A stretch of 64,000 nt of DNA from Gymnorhina tibicen (lineage: Eukaryota; Chordata; Aves; Passeriformes; Artamidae). Every line of letters starts with the position of its first letter. The first letter of the stretch is position 1. The notes below the pieces were generated by a model, which saw only the letters and a program-made list of their open reading frames with translations, did not search any database and was not told the DNA's origin. The translations under genes and the position numbers were made by a program. This document shows positions 14,701 through 29,700 of the stretch, in pieces. The DNA lies in contig VXAZ01000560.1 in assembly GCA_013399875.1 (NCBI GenBank), positions 3,357,874 to 3,421,873 on the forward strand. The letters are read 5' to 3'.

Positions 14701-17700
14701 CTTTAGCCCAAATGCTGGATTGGACCCTGTAAAGATTCTTTCCTAGAGTTCAGTGAATGGATTTTAAGGAGTACAGGAGTTCAGCGGGTGTCATTTGTAG
14801 GACACCATAACCTGCACACTAAAAGCTGGACAGTGTTCAGTTCTACTTGCAAGTCCTACTGTTTCTAAGGGCCCATTACAAATACGGTTTGATCAACCTG
14901 AGGTTGAAGGACTGATTGCCAACTGCTTCCAGAACATTAGACAAAGTTATTCTCTTTCCTTCATGGTGTGTGCCAAGATTACTGCAGGAATTTTCTTGTA
15001 GTTGCTTCCCTTTAGGTTTCCACAGTCTAATGTTAGCTCTTCATCTTCCTACACTGTCATCACACTCCTTCTGTAGGATTCCCCCCTGTTCTGTACAGCT
15101 GGAGTGAAAGATACTTGATTATGTCTTTGGAATATGTTGACAAGTTCTACAACTCGAAGCAAATGGTTTAGGGTGTCTTGTTGAACTGACAGGTTATATT
15201 GCAGTAGGATGGGACTGTTATCTGCTGCTTCTGTGCCAGAGAAAACAGTAATAAAAGCAAGTAAGAAATTGCTTGCTCTTCTGGCAAGGGATGAGAAGCA
15301 ATAAATTGGATTAGATGCGTAGATTATGTGAGTGGACTTGTTCCTCAACTCCAGTCAAGCCAATTGGAAGATGGTTTCTGTCAGGAAAAGGAATATGTGC
15401 TTTTTTATCCCCTCAGCTGGTGATCTGGTGAAAATATGGGAACCAGTCTGAACTGCTTTCCGAAAAAAATGTGCACAGGAAATTTGCAGAACATATGAAA
15501 GAGATGAATATTTAATGTTGCAGATGTCCGGGGAGTGATAAGATGTCATGCCTGGAACTCTGTAAAACATTCTTCTGACCTGTGAACCTGGAAGAGATGC
15601 ATTTTTTTTGCAGCATTGTTGGCTGTACATGTCAAAGAGACTTTTCAAGAAAGTAAATAATATCTGGGGGGTTTTCTGGGGTTTTGGGAGGGGCTGGGGT
15701 TTGTTTGGTTGACAATTTTGGGGTTTTTGTGGGACTTTTTTTGGTTGGTTGGTTGGTTTGTTTGGGTGTTGGGGCTTTTTTATGTGAAGTGAAACAGACT
15801 ATAAACATAAAGGAGAACTGACCCACAGAGACCACGGACTTCCTTCTGGCCATGTTTCTGAGTGTATTTGCACTCTGAAGTTTCATGCTGATTTAAAACA
15901 GGAGGGGGCTGATAGAGTGGTGGTGATCATAAGGCCTCTAGAATTACCTGAGCTGTCTTTTACCAGAATAATAGCAATACAGTTATATTTCAGAAGGTGT
16001 GAATCAGTAAGTAAAACATCTGTAGGGTGTTTTATGGGATGCTGTCAATTGAAAATCTGGAAGCAAGAATAATTTGGGTTCCTAAGGAGCACCAAGTGAA
16101 CCAGAAGATGGCATTCTATGTACTTCATCCTTTCCCTTAACCTGTAAACTGCGATGAGATCAAAATGCCCTTTGGTTCAGAATAAATATCTGTAATAACC
16201 ATAGTTGTCCTGAATATTTTCTGTGAGATTTGTCTTCACTGACTACGGTTTTGTGTAAGTGTATTACTAATTGCTTCATTTGTAGTGGATTTTTTTTCTG
16301 TTACACTTTCAAACTTCAGCACCTAAAAAACACTGAGGGGTGGTGGTTTACATCTGCTTGTTTATTCATTTATTGTAGGTGCTGAGCTCCAAGCTGATGC
16401 CAACTGCGGATGATGAAATGGCAAGAAACTGTGCCAAGTCTTTCTGTGAAAACTTCCTCAGAGCAGGAGGTTTGAGGTTAGATTTCAAAACCTTGACTCA
16501 AATTGTAGCACTTCATTTAGTTAGCAGTTGTGTGGTTTCCTATTTCCACAGGGTAACACACTAATACACCTGTCAGCTTCTTTTTCAGAGAAAAAAATCC
16601 ACCCAAGGCTGTTTTACCACTGTCCAGTAGCTGTCATATGTAACAGAGTACATGTTGTTAAACCTCAAAATCAAGTTAGGCACAAATAAACCTGTGAAGT
16701 GTAGCTTGTACTAAAGTTTGGATTATATTTGGAGAGTTTAGTGACATTTAAGTATTTTGATTCAAGTGTTTACATTGCACTCTCCTGTGTAGACACCAGT
16801 GGACATTTTAAGTAGTCAAACTATAGATCATGCAGTGGGAACCAAAATAAATTTGTAATTACAGCCTTGAATATTCAGACCCTTCAGATAAGAGTTGAGG
16901 CACAGTGTGAGTGGTTTGGAAGACCTGACAATACTGTTTATGTGAGATTTATCAAGTATACTTTGCTCTTTGTAATGCTATCCATGACACTCCTCTGCCC
17001 AAGAGATCCTGAGGCATTTTCCAGCAGGAGCAGAAAGCTTCCATCTGTAGATATAGAGGGGGAAAATGAGGATATTGGCCTCCAAAGAAGTCAGTTTGGA
17101 CTGGGACTCGGCTGAGTGACTGGGAGGAAGGAAGGATAGGGATATAAATTAATTGCAGCTCTCCTAATGTAAAACATTTCCAAATGGAGTCTGTCTTGTT
17201 GACTTGTTTTTAAGTTTGGTGGTGAATGTGATGCAGAGAGATTCCATCCCATCAGAGGTAGACTACGAGACAAGACAAGGAGTCTATTCCATCTGCCTGC
17301 AACTTGCAAGGTATGTAATTGCTTCTCATTAGAGAAAGTGCTGCTTTCTTGGCTTTTAGCACGCAGCTTTTCATATTTAAGATTAATTGGTACTTTGAGT
17401 TCTGTTTCATTCACTCCGTGAGCGTTCAGATACGAGCCTGATGGTTTTGCTCTGTGCATGTAGGTTCCTGCTGGTTGGCCAGACAATGCCCACCCTGCTG
17501 GATGAGGATTTCATTAAGGATGGGGTGGAAGCTCTGTCCTCACGGCCCTTCCGCAACGTGAGCCGGCAGGCGAGCAGGCAGATGTCCATCTGTGGGACTC
17601 CTGAGAAGTCCTCCTACCGCCAGCTCTCCGTGTCTGACAGATCCTCCATCAGGGTGGAAGAAATCATCCCAGCAGCGAGAGTTGCGATACAAGTAAGGAA

Positions 17701-20700
17701 GTGTTTGATGGTTTCGGTGTTAGCAGTGTCATCTCCAGTGACAGTTGTATAACTCCTAGATTTTTAAGCAATCTGTCTTTTATATAGGTTTTTGCCCTGG
17801 CTCCATTTAAAAGCCTCCGAAAATCTTGGCCATCAGTCTCTCTTCCAGTGTTGATCTGAATTTTACCATTATTATAAATTATTTTGGCACTACAAAGGGA
17901 AGCATTACCCCAGAAGTGCTTACAAGAAATAGATGTATGCAGAAATCTTACTTGTGATTTATCTTCAGTCATGCTTAACTCTTAAGATCTTATTCTTGTT
18001 AATTTTCTGTGAATTGAAAGGAGAATGTTCCTGCTTGAACTTGTGGCTTTATAGTCCATGATGCTTTGAACTAGAAAGAACTGGACGAGTTTTTTGTTTC
18101 AAATACCTCATTAAAAATTAAATTTGCTTGATGGTACTGTGGAGAAAAAGGAAATTTTTTATTTTCAGTACCTTAAGAAAATGTTATTTGAAAACCCATT
18201 GAGTCCAGTTGAAAGAAACTTAAAGAGTTTATGTGACAAGTAAGCTGTGTTAGATTGTTGGGCAGTGCTTCCCAAGTGGTTTGAATGATTGAAATCAGAG
18301 TGCCTGCCTTGATAGGTGAAGAGGGTGTCTACTCTTGTGAAGAATTTAAAAATTAATTACTTCTCCTGAGGCAGCAATAGTAATCTCTCATTGGGAACAA
18401 AAAGGCTCTTGAATCCTTGAACCTGTGTAGAGAAGAGAGAGAAAAACAAATGTAAATGTCAATTTGACGTGATCCAGAAGATACATTCCTCTTATCCCTG
18501 TGATTAACAAAGACTGTTGAATACCACAGAAATAACTGCTGTTTCTTGTTCCTCCAGACCATGGAGGTGAACGATTTCACCTCCACAGTGGCTTGTTTCA
18601 TGCGCCTCTCGTGGGCTGCTGCTGCAGGACGCCTGGACCTCGTGGGAAGTAGTCAGCCCATCAAAGAGAGCAACACTCTCTTCCCTGCTGGGATTAGAAA
18701 CAGACTTAGCAGCTCAGGTGGGTTAACTGTGTCCCTAAACCGAGCTAAAAGTGTTTGGTTTAGTCTTAACTGAACGCTTTAGGAGCTTGAAGCTGAATTC
18801 ATTGGATGCTTATCCTCTTGGGTCTCTTCCAGTTTGGGGCATTATACAATTAAACTACAAAAAATCTGAGCAAATTTATGTACATTCACCTGGCATTCAG
18901 AGAAGTTTTTAAATTGCAGAGAACTGCCCAAAAGCTGAAAACATCTGAAAAAAAAATTAATGAATTACAGCACTTGTTCATTTTTTTTAATGCAGGAAGT
19001 AACTGCAGTTCAGGAAGTGAAGGGGAGCCCACGGCACTGCACGCTGGGATCTGTGTGAGGCAGCAGTCTGTGTCCACCAAAGATGCTCTCATTGCTGGGG
19101 AAGCCTTGTCTCTCTTAGTAACCTGCCTTCAGCTACGTAGTCAGCAGCTAGGTATGGAAAAAATTGGATTATTTACTATTTGGAGTATAAGCCAGGTGGG
19201 AGGAGGCTTTTGGATAGAGGCAAGTAAAAAAAAAACATAATGGGAAACTTGTAGCTTTGTTAGCTGAGACAGCTCAAGCTAAAAACACAGTATTTCATTA
19301 AAGATTACAGGGATTTTTTATTTTTCCAGGACTGAAATAAGGCATGTAGTGCTGTGCCTTAGTGAAATGTTTTGGGAAAGCTGACTTACTGCCGGAATAT
19401 AAATATTTGCACTGCCTTTGAAGTTTGTAATTCTCTAAGTGCTGCTGTTTGCATAGCTCGTGTTTAGTGCTTAGTCTTTGTGTACAGGAAGTGTAAACAG
19501 TGGTGGTGCAGGAAGGCAAGGAAAACACTGTTATATTGTGGTGGCAGCCACACCAAGGCTGGGGAAGGGAAGGAGATCAGGAAAATTGCTTTACTGCTTT
19601 TCTGTATTGATGTCCTCTAGGTCCTGTGGTATTTAAATGCAAGACTGCAACTAACTCATTTTAAAATACTATTTTTAATAAGATGGCCTGGTACCTTTCT
19701 GTTCCAGGATCTTTTTACAATTTGCCTTGTGTTGCTGATTTCATCATTGATATTCTGCTTGGATCACCAAGTGCTGAGGTGAGGGTCTTCCTCTGAAAAC
19801 TTTCTAAAAGCTCTTCTGAAATGTGTGTGTTTTGATAATTTCATATGGTCTGAACATAAATTTTTTTATTGCAAGTATTCCCACAGCTTAATATTTGAAT
19901 AAATAACCTCTGTAACTGTTAATAATTCCGGTATCTGGTGATGGGTTGATAGAAAATGCTGTAGTATTACATTTTCTAGGCTTGTTTCATCCATGAGATG
20001 CACAGGACTGTGCTGTGACTAGTCTAAAGAAAATAGTCTCATTTTGATGACACAAATTCTGTAAAATTAGTACTTCAGGGAAAGTTTCAAGTAACTTTGA
20101 TTTGGGTAAAATTTAATGGACTCTTCTGAACTTTTGAAAATTTATTCCAAGGGTTGGAACCCTCCTAAAATTGATTCTTTCTGATTTCATCGAATCCTGG
20201 ATATTCTAAAATCTAGAGGTTTTTATGCTTACTTCATTTCATCACGTGTCATCTATTTTGCATGAAGTCATTGCATCTTTCCCCTTGATCTGAATTTATA
20301 ATTCGTGTTTATCAGGGGTTTTCACTCGGCGATGAATTTGTTAAATTTTTGAGAAACCCTGCTTTTTGGGTGCAGAGCTGATAGCCTGGTTTGCACCATT
20401 TCAGCGTCCATTTTTTCTGTCAGATTTCTAACATATTTAGATTTTTGCAGCCTTTGAGTGACTGCTGGTGTTTGACAGTGACAATGACAGAAACAAATGT
20501 TTCAGATTCGTCGCGTTGCCTGCGACCAGTTGTACACCCTTAGCCAGACAGACACCTCAGCTCACCCGGATGTACAAAAGCCAAACCAGTTCCTCCTGAG
20601 CGTTGTTCTTGGGGCCCAGCTGCCTCTTTGGTCACCAACCAGCATCATGAGAGGAATCAACCAGAGGTAAGTCAGATGTGTGTTTATTGAGGAAGCAAAT

Positions 20701-23700
20701 CTGACACATTTTGAAATAAGCAGCACTGTGGAAGCTCTGAGGGAAAAGGGATTAGCACTTTCCAGAAGTAGACATTCTGCAATTTCTAGAGGAGTAACTG
20801 AGAAGTTAAAGCATGTTGTTATTTTTTTGTCAGCTGATAACTAACTAGAATTGTTATGAGGCAAGGGAAGAAATCAGGATTAAATAGGATTCCTAACATT
20901 CAGAAGCAGCTGTTGGGAAGGAATTTTTTTTAAAGCTGCAGCATGCAGAAGCACACCTAGGATGGTTATGCTGCTTTGTGTTAGATGGACAGAGCACACA
21001 GACTTCAAAGACAGCTACTTAGAGAAAAGTTTATGATTTTAAGTATACCTTTCTTCTGTTTATACTTGTTTCAGACTTTTGTCCCAGTGTACAGAATATT
21101 TTGACCTGAGATGTCAGTTACTGGATGACCTGACATGTAAGTATGTGCAGACGTCTGATTCAGCCATTCTGATGGCAGCTTCCAAGCTTGTCTTCCTTCT
21201 GTAGAAAAGATGTAGAATTGCCTTCACAGAGGATTTACTGCACCTTGAACTCAGAGTGACCTGCCAGTGTGCTGGCTGTCCTGTGCTAGTGCCTGGCTTG
21301 GTCTGTTCTTGGCACTGGGTGGCTGCAAGGCAGCTCATTCCTTCTGGAAAGTGAAATGAGTTCCTTGGTGGAAGGGATTTACCTGGGGGCAAAAACCATT
21401 ACCAAACTGTTTGAAATTCTTTGTATTTATATTCTACATTTCCAAAGCTGCTAATTTTTTCTGAGTTCTTTTTTTTTTTTTTTTCCTTGCAGCATCAGAA
21501 ATGGAGCAGCTGAAGATAAGCCCAGCTGCCATGTTAGAAGATGAGATCACCTGGCTGGACAATTTCGAGCCCAACCGCACGGCCGAGTGCGAGACGAGTG
21601 AGGCTGATAACATCCTGTTAGCAGGGCACTTGAGGCTCATCAAGACTCTCCTTTCACTTTGTGGGGCAGAGAAGGAAATGGTTGGTGAGTATTCCTCTTT
21701 AAACTGGCTAGACTGGTGTGAATTCTGCATTAACACGTGCCTAGACAGCTCATGTGAAGACATCAGTAGAAGTGATACAGAGCTGTAAGGTATGATTTTG
21801 GACCCTCTACATTTGATAAAACATTTGTTGATGTGGTGCTATGAAGTGATTTTGATGTTATGGAACACCTTTTGGCATTTGCAGTGATAATAGAAGTATG
21901 TAACAGTAGATGTGCATTGCTGTGTTCCAGGTTCATCTTTGATTAAGCCATTGTTGGATGATTTCCTCTTCCGAGCATCCAGGATTATTCTGAATAGCCA
22001 TTCCCCAGCAGGCAGTGCTGCAATCAGTCAGCAAGACTTCCACCCAAAGTAAAAATTCTTCTTTTATGTTGAGTTTTGTCTTGTATCTCATGAATGCAAA
22101 TGTCAGTGTTAAATCCTACAGACAGCAGGATTTAATACCAATGGTGGAGCATCTCTCCAGTTTTCTAGACTTCCTACATAAATGCCCAAATAGCATTTTA
22201 GAAGTTTTTGTGTGACCCAATATCCTTGCATTTCTGTACTTCAAAGTCTGTGCTTTGTTAGATCAATGATGAACTTCAGGCACAACTGAATCCTGATTTC
22301 ATGAGTCCAAAGAATATTCTTTTAGCTCGTTACTGCTTGGGAAGTTAGCTAAATTGGAACATGAGCAGGAAATTAACTTCTCAAGCTCCATGTAAAAGAG
22401 AATCTCAAAAGTTCCACTACTTTCTTTTTCCCTTCTCCCTACCCATTTTGTAAAAAAACCAACACCAAGCAAGTCTCCTTGCACCTGAGAAAGCTGATAT
22501 AGCCCAGAATAGATCAACTGGAGAAAAAAGAGTGGGCTTTCTCCTTCCTGTCACACCTGTTATGGCCATACGATATCTGAAGGGGTGGGTGTAAATTAGC
22601 TCATGTGGAGTTCTGAGCTAGTGCAGCTGGATTGTTTGTGTTGCACTGAGTAGTTGGTGTTAGATCAGGCTTATCCTTACTGCCTTTCCACAAACCCAAA
22701 AGAAGGTTCCAGTGGAGCATTTAAAACCCTGAAATGAGTGGGACTTCATATGCCTTAGTTTTTTGTTCCATTGCAGTGCATCCCAAGCATGCTCTTTCGT
22801 TTGCTTAAAGTAAATAAAGCCTTTTCTTTGGCCTGCAGAAGAAAGGGCTGCTGTGTTGAATGATTGCTGAAAAGAGCTGGGAGTGTTTTGTACTGGTCTA
22901 GCTGAGGTCTAAGCTCATCTCTTGTAGCAAGGATGTTGTCTGGTCTAGCTCTTTCCAAGCTTCCCTCCCTGTAAATAAGTCATTTTGTCTCCATCAGTGT
23001 TACATAATGGAGAGTATCTGTCTGTTCATCCTCAGAAATGCAACCAATTCTGTGTCTTCCTTTAGAGCACCTCCTTCTCCTTGCTACTGAACGTTAGCAA
23101 GTGTATCCATGTCAGTAAAGGAGGCTTGTTTAAAGGAGTGTTCCTCTTGTCACTCTTCTCATTGGATTCTTCCCCATTCTCCTACCCCAAGAAAGAAAAA
23201 AACAGTAGCACTCTGCAGTCCCTCTGGAGTGTTTTATCACTTAAAGTGTTCTTTAGAACATTAATTGTTGCTTGTTCTGAGTAATACAGCCTTCTGGAAT
23301 TAGAAATAATTGAGGCATGTAGCCAGTAGATCTCAGATGTGGTTTTCTTTCCAGGTGCAGCACAGCAGACAGCAGATTAGCTGCTTACGAAGTTCTGGTA
23401 ATGCTGGCTGATAGCTCACCCTCCAACCTCCAGCTTATTACAAAGGAGCTGCTTTCTATGCACCACCAATGTGACCCTGCACTCACCAAGGAGTTTGATG
23501 TAAGCAAGAAGCCTTTTTTGTATTTGTGTTAGCATGGTTTGGAGTGCTGTGCATGGTTTACTTCGTTGCTTCATTCATGAGATTTCCATGGTCTTCAATT
23601 TAAAATGACACAAAGCAGATAAGGGTAAATGCAGATCCATTTGATCTTCCTCAGAAGCACAAACTCTGGTGTGTCTTTGTCTGTTATGATCTGAGTAAGA

Positions 23701-26700
23701 AAGAAGTATTTCCTAAATATCACAAATTTTATTTATATTACATTTTAGACCATTTTCAGCAGTGTTGTGCAATGTGTTAAACAGTTAAATGACCACATAC
23801 AGCAGTCTTGCAGTTTTTCAGAATTTAAATTCCTGGTTCTCCATTAAATTGTTCTTAACAGCTCATATACAAGGGGGAGTGGATTTACACTGAAAGAGAG
23901 TAGGTTTAGGTTGTATATTAGGAAGAAACCGTAACCTGTGAGGGTGGTGAGGCCCTGGCACAGGTTGCCCAGAGAAGCTGTGGCTGCCCCATCCCTGGAA
24001 GCATCCAAGGCCAGGTTGGACAGGGCTTGGAGCAACCTGGGATAGTGGAAGGTGTCCCTGTCTGTGGCAGGGGGTGGGACTGGATGAGCTTTAAGGTCCC
24101 TTCCAACTCAAACCATTCAGTGATTCTACAATATAAAGGTGGTTATAAAAGCTATAGAATGTTGTTGGAGTCTCATGTTTTTTGTAAGTTACTTGGACAA
24201 AAAAAATGTATTTGTCATTCTAGTATCTTCCACCAGTGGACAGTCGCTCCATTTCTGGATTTGTGGGACTCAAGAATGGTGGTGCTACTTGTTACATGAA
24301 TGCAGTTTTCCAGCAGCTGTATATGCAGCCTGGTCTCCCAGAGGTAATCAGTTCAGCATCCCATAAAATCCTCTTTTTGGAATTACTTTCACCTGAGCTA
24401 CTTCATCTTAGCACCATTTGTAAATAAGTTGTAAAAAAAAAAGTCAACTCTGTGTGTATAAATAAGCACAGTAGATATATAAACTATAAGTTTTAGTGCT
24501 GCGTGCCATGACAGTTTACAGTAATAATTTTACCAAGAACCGATTTAATAAGGTTATTTGTTTCCTTCCAGGCCTTGCTTTCCATTGATGATGATACAGA
24601 CAATCCTGATGACAATGTGTTCTATCAAGTTCAATCTCTTTTTGGTCATTTGATGGAAAGCAAGCTACAGTATTATGTACCTGAGAACTTTTGGAAGGTA
24701 TTGCATCTTTTTGTTTAGAATCTATAACTTTTCTACTTAAAAAGTAATCATTTATTCAGCCTTTTCTCATTGCAGAATTTATAGAGATAAAGTTCTAATT
24801 CAAAAATTCAAAATATGTTGAAATAACAAATTTATACTAAAAATTACTTTTCTTAGTGATATAGGTGTGAAACAACCACGTTTTAACATGTATTTATATT
24901 TCATATAGATTTTCAAGATGTGGAACAAGGAACTTTATGTTAGAGAGCAACAGGATGCTTATGAGTTCTTCACCAGTCTTATAGATCAAATGGATGAATA
25001 CCTCAAGGTAAAAACCTCAGCAATTTCTCTTCTGGTTCATATGCATATTCTTCGTACCTTTTTTCTCTTTTTGCTTTGATCTTTAGAAAAGAAGGCAGAG
25101 AGCCATTTGGTTTCTTTTATAGTCTGCACAATATTCAGAAGTTTAAAATTCCTGCTGATTTCTTGGTCTTCCACCCTGCAATATGTCCAACTGATGTCTA
25201 ACTTTACATCTCCAACAGAAAATAGGAAGAGACCAAATATTTAAGAATACTTTTCAAGGAATCTTCTCTGATCAGAAGATCTGCAAGGACTGTCCTCACA
25301 GGTAATGTCACATTTAGTGCATCAGTTACCAAGTGCTCCCAGAGTTATTAATATGTAGGTCAGAGTAACACTGGAAAGTAGACAAATGCCCCTGTGAGCA
25401 TCACAGCTGTGATAGCTGTGGGGAAAATGCAATATTCTTTCCTAAGCATATTCTTGTTCCTGCAAGCTGGGTAAGTTCTACTCTGTTCTTCTGAATTTAG
25501 GTATGAGCGTGAGGAAGCCTTCATGGCTCTCAACCTTGGTGTGACTTCCTGTCAAAGCCTGGAAATATCACTGGATCAGTTTGTTAGAGGAGAGGTTTTG
25601 GAAGGAAGCAATGCATACTACTGTGAAAAGTGCAAAGAAAAGGTATTGATTCTTAATTTTTGTGAAAGAAGATTCATGTGCAGTTCGATGTTTTCTAAGC
25701 GTTACATGGTCATGGAAGCCATGCTTAGATGCTCTTCACTCCTGCTACATTGAAGATAAAAGGTTCAGTGCCTGTAAGTTGTAACTTTACTGTTGTAAAC
25801 TAAAAATTTAGGGGGATGGCAGGATGATAAAGTATTGCGTGACGTATTGAGATGTATCCCAGTCATCCCACGGACACCCTGCTTCCCGTGGCTGGATTTT
25901 CGTTGTGAATCTCTAGAAGGATGCTGCAGATTGCCTGGGGTTCCAGACAGAGGTGATATTCTTGTTTCTTTTTAAGAGAACTACAGTGAAGCGCACCTGC
26001 ATTAAGGTGTTACCGAGCCTGCTGGTGATTCACCTGATGAGATTTGGCTTTGACTGGGAGAGCGGCCGTTCTATTAAATACGATGAACAAATAAGGGTAA
26101 GGAAACTTTTCTTTATGGTGCCTTCCCCAGCTACTTCGTGTAGTGGACTCTTGTTCTTCCTATTCATTTTTCCTTCTTTTCCTCACGTTTTGGTACAGGA
26201 ATTTGAAGTATGTGTTACGCTTGCAACATGGTAGCGCTACAGAAAATAAGTGGTTTTTCTTAGAGCTTTCCTTGTTTGCAGCTTTCTCAGGGTCCTTTCA
26301 GAAAGCAAGACAAAAAACCTCCTTAAAGAGAGTTTATTATTTAACTTCTGTGTAGTAAGCATAAGAAGTGAAGTTCCATGTTTTCCTTTGGTGTTCCCAA
26401 TGTGGGAAGTATTAGTACCATTCTCATAAAATTACAGGCAGCGTGTACACACTGCAATGTCTTGATTAATCCGAAATATCTCTTCAAACAGTTTCCCTGG
26501 ATGCTGAACATGGAACCTTACACTGTGTCAGGGATGGCTCGTCAGGACTCGTCCTCAGAAGTGGGGGAAAATGGCAGGAACACAGACCAGGGAGGAGGAG
26601 GCTCCCCAAGGAAGAAAGTTGCTCCTACGGAAAACTACGAGCTCGTTGGTGTGATTGTCCACAGCGGCCAGGCACACGCAGGGCACTACTACTCCTTCAT

Positions 26701-29700
26701 CAAGGACAGGAGGTAATGGGCAGGAAGGTTCATGCGGGATGTTTGAGAGCTGTCTGAATACTTCTTGTTCTGGAAAGGTGCATGGAGCCATCCAGAGCTT
26801 TACTGGAACCACTCTTCCCTTTCTCAACACCTGTCATGAGGCAATGACACAATAATCTGGGACATTGTAGTATAAAATTCTCATTAATTCTTATGTACCT
26901 TGTGTTGCAGTTTGAGGGCTTCCTGTGACACTGAGTTGCAGGTGATGTGTTTCTCATAGTTCTAATCAAGGTTATTTTTTTTAAATGCAACTTTGACATC
27001 CATTGAACTAAGCTTTCTTCTTACTGTCAAAACAAATGTGAGTTCAGGCTTGTCACTTCTAGGATATTCAGGGTGGTTTGTTTTTTTACTGAGACAATCA
27101 AGTAACTTTGTTTCTCTTTTGTTTATGTTCTGTTTTGATCACAGAGGATGTGGAAAAGGAAAGTGGTATAAATTTAATGACACCGTTGTTGAAGAATTTG
27201 ATTTGACTGATGAAACCTTGGAATATGAATGTTTTGGTGGAGAGTATAGACCTAAAGTCTACGATCAATGTAAGCAGAAGTGCAGACTGATTTACAGTAG
27301 CTTCATATTTCATACTGATTTCAGTAGCAGTAGAGCTTAGTCCATTGTAGGTACTTAGAGTTACTTGGGCTAATAATCCTTCTGAAGCATTTTTTCCCCT
27401 AAAGCCTTCCCTTTACTGAAGGACATAACAGCTTGTGTATGGCCTAATATGAATTGAACCATATTCACTGTTGTCCAGCACTTTGTAGACTTAAGAGCAG
27501 AGACTGAAAAGCAAAATAACACCTTGTTAAAACAGTTTAAAACAAACCCCAACCAAACACAAAACAGCCCTTATTTTAGGCTAGTGAGAAAAACTGCATA
27601 GAACACGGTGTGGCATCATATTGTTGAACTTTTCAATGCTTTAAGGAATTTATTCCAAGTACATTTCCAGTATTCACCTGTTTCATAATTCAGACAGTTT
27701 TAATCACTGACACAGACTGATGTTTTGATCAGACAAATTTATACTGCTGCAGTTCACATTGCTTGTACCCCTAGTTTTGCTTCCGTATAGGAATGGGAAG
27801 GGTACCAAACCTTCAAGGGCCTTCATGGACTGCCTTTTTCCCCCCAGCAAATCCTTACCCCGACGTGCGCCGGCGCTACTGGAATGCCTACATGCTGTTC
27901 TACCAGAGAGTGTCCGACCAGAACTCTCCTGTCTTACCAAAGAAAAGCCGAGTGAGTGTCGTGCGTCAGGAAGCTGAGGACCTCTCCTTGTAAGTTCCCC
28001 TTGTATCCATAAAGGTTTCTCTCATGCTGATGTCTAGACCTCTCCCCACAGCTAAGAATTGAATAGGCCCTGTCCAGAAAAGCAATATATTGACCCTTCT
28101 GTTGTTTTGGGTTGGTTTTTAGGCTGCTTGTTTACTACTACTCTTGCAGCAAGTTCAAGCTGACCGACAGCCTCAAGAAATATTCAGGCTGTCATCAAAT
28201 TTGCCTTAAGATCACTCTGGCTGCACTGGTATTTTATACCTAAACTGTAGGATTTGTTGTAGGATTTCATTATTCACCTTCAGCTTGTTTATATTTCAGA
28301 TCTGCTCCTTCTTCACCAGAAATTTCACCCCAGTCATCACCTCGACCCCACAGGCCCAACAGTGACCGTCTCTCCATCTTGACTAAGCTGGTTCGAAAAG
28401 GAGAGAAAAAGGGACTTTTTGTGGAGAAAATGCCTGTGCGGATCTATCAGGTAGAGCACCCTGAAAGTGGCAACTAAATTCTGCTCATGTAAAATTCGAG
28501 CATGTGGTGAGAGAAACACGGGAACTTCTAAAGGTTGCCTTGAAGTAATTCATTCCCTTGGAGCAAAACTAGAAAGCAATTCTGGATTCCAACACGAAGT
28601 TACTAACAAGCTATTTAGTGATACATTATTTTAAGTTTCGATGTACCTTCTCACAATGTTGGCCCATCAATTCTTTGCTTTGAAGAAACTGCAGGCAGAT
28701 GAATCAAACATGAGATCTGGCAGCAGTCAGCATGCAGGCAGGGAGACACAACAGCAGAGAAGGTGCTTCATTTGGAGTACACTTGAGGAGTAATGGAGAT
28801 GATGGCAAATTACAGTCATCCTCAAGTTCTTGAGTTCACAAGAATGTAGGAAGAGGAGGAGCAGTGAAGAGAGCCTGCATCACACACACAGGGAGAATAA
28901 ACCCTGCAGGCTGTGTCTGGCCCTCCACGTGGGCTGTTTCAGGGCATTAAGAGTCACTTTGGCCATTCTTGTATCTGGGATTGTGTAATTACAATGAACA
29001 GAACTTGGCTCCAATTTACTGAGAGTCTTTCAGCAAAATCTCATTTGAAAAAAGAAGGGTTTGGCATTTAAGTACCTTACTGTGGCTGCAGCTTGTAATT
29101 ACACCAGGGCTCCTTGCTCACTGCATCTAAATTTGTTAGGCAGGCCTTTCTGGTTTGAGGCATGTTCTCTTGGTTTTTTATTAAAAACAAGCGAAAAATA
29201 GAACTTACCTGCAATTTCTTCCTTTTCTCTCTTAATGGCCAAATGATTAGGTCCCTCATCTGTTGTTTTGTAATATCTTTGGAAGAAAATCACTGGTTTT
29301 ATACCAAATCTTCTAAGTCTCCTGTATGTGTTTTTCCCTCTGCTGAAGTACTGATTCAGAAGGAAACAGAATAAGTTTGACACTGATTTTTAAACACCAC
29401 ACATTTACATAAAAGATGAAGTTTCAGTTAGAGAAGTGTATTTTGACAACATTTTTAATTTTCTTGCCTTCTTTTACTTTTATAGATGGTGAGAGATGAA
29501 AACTTGAAATTTATGAAGAACAGAGATGTATACAGTAGTGACTACTTCAGTTTTGTTCTGTCATTAGCTTCCCTGAATGCTGTAAGTATACCTGGATTTT
29601 AATCTTGGAGTGTTCAAAGTAAGCTGGGTGAAATGCCACAGAAGCTATTTGGGTCACAACCAGGAAAACTGGAAGAGAAGACTTGAATGATTTTGGTTTT

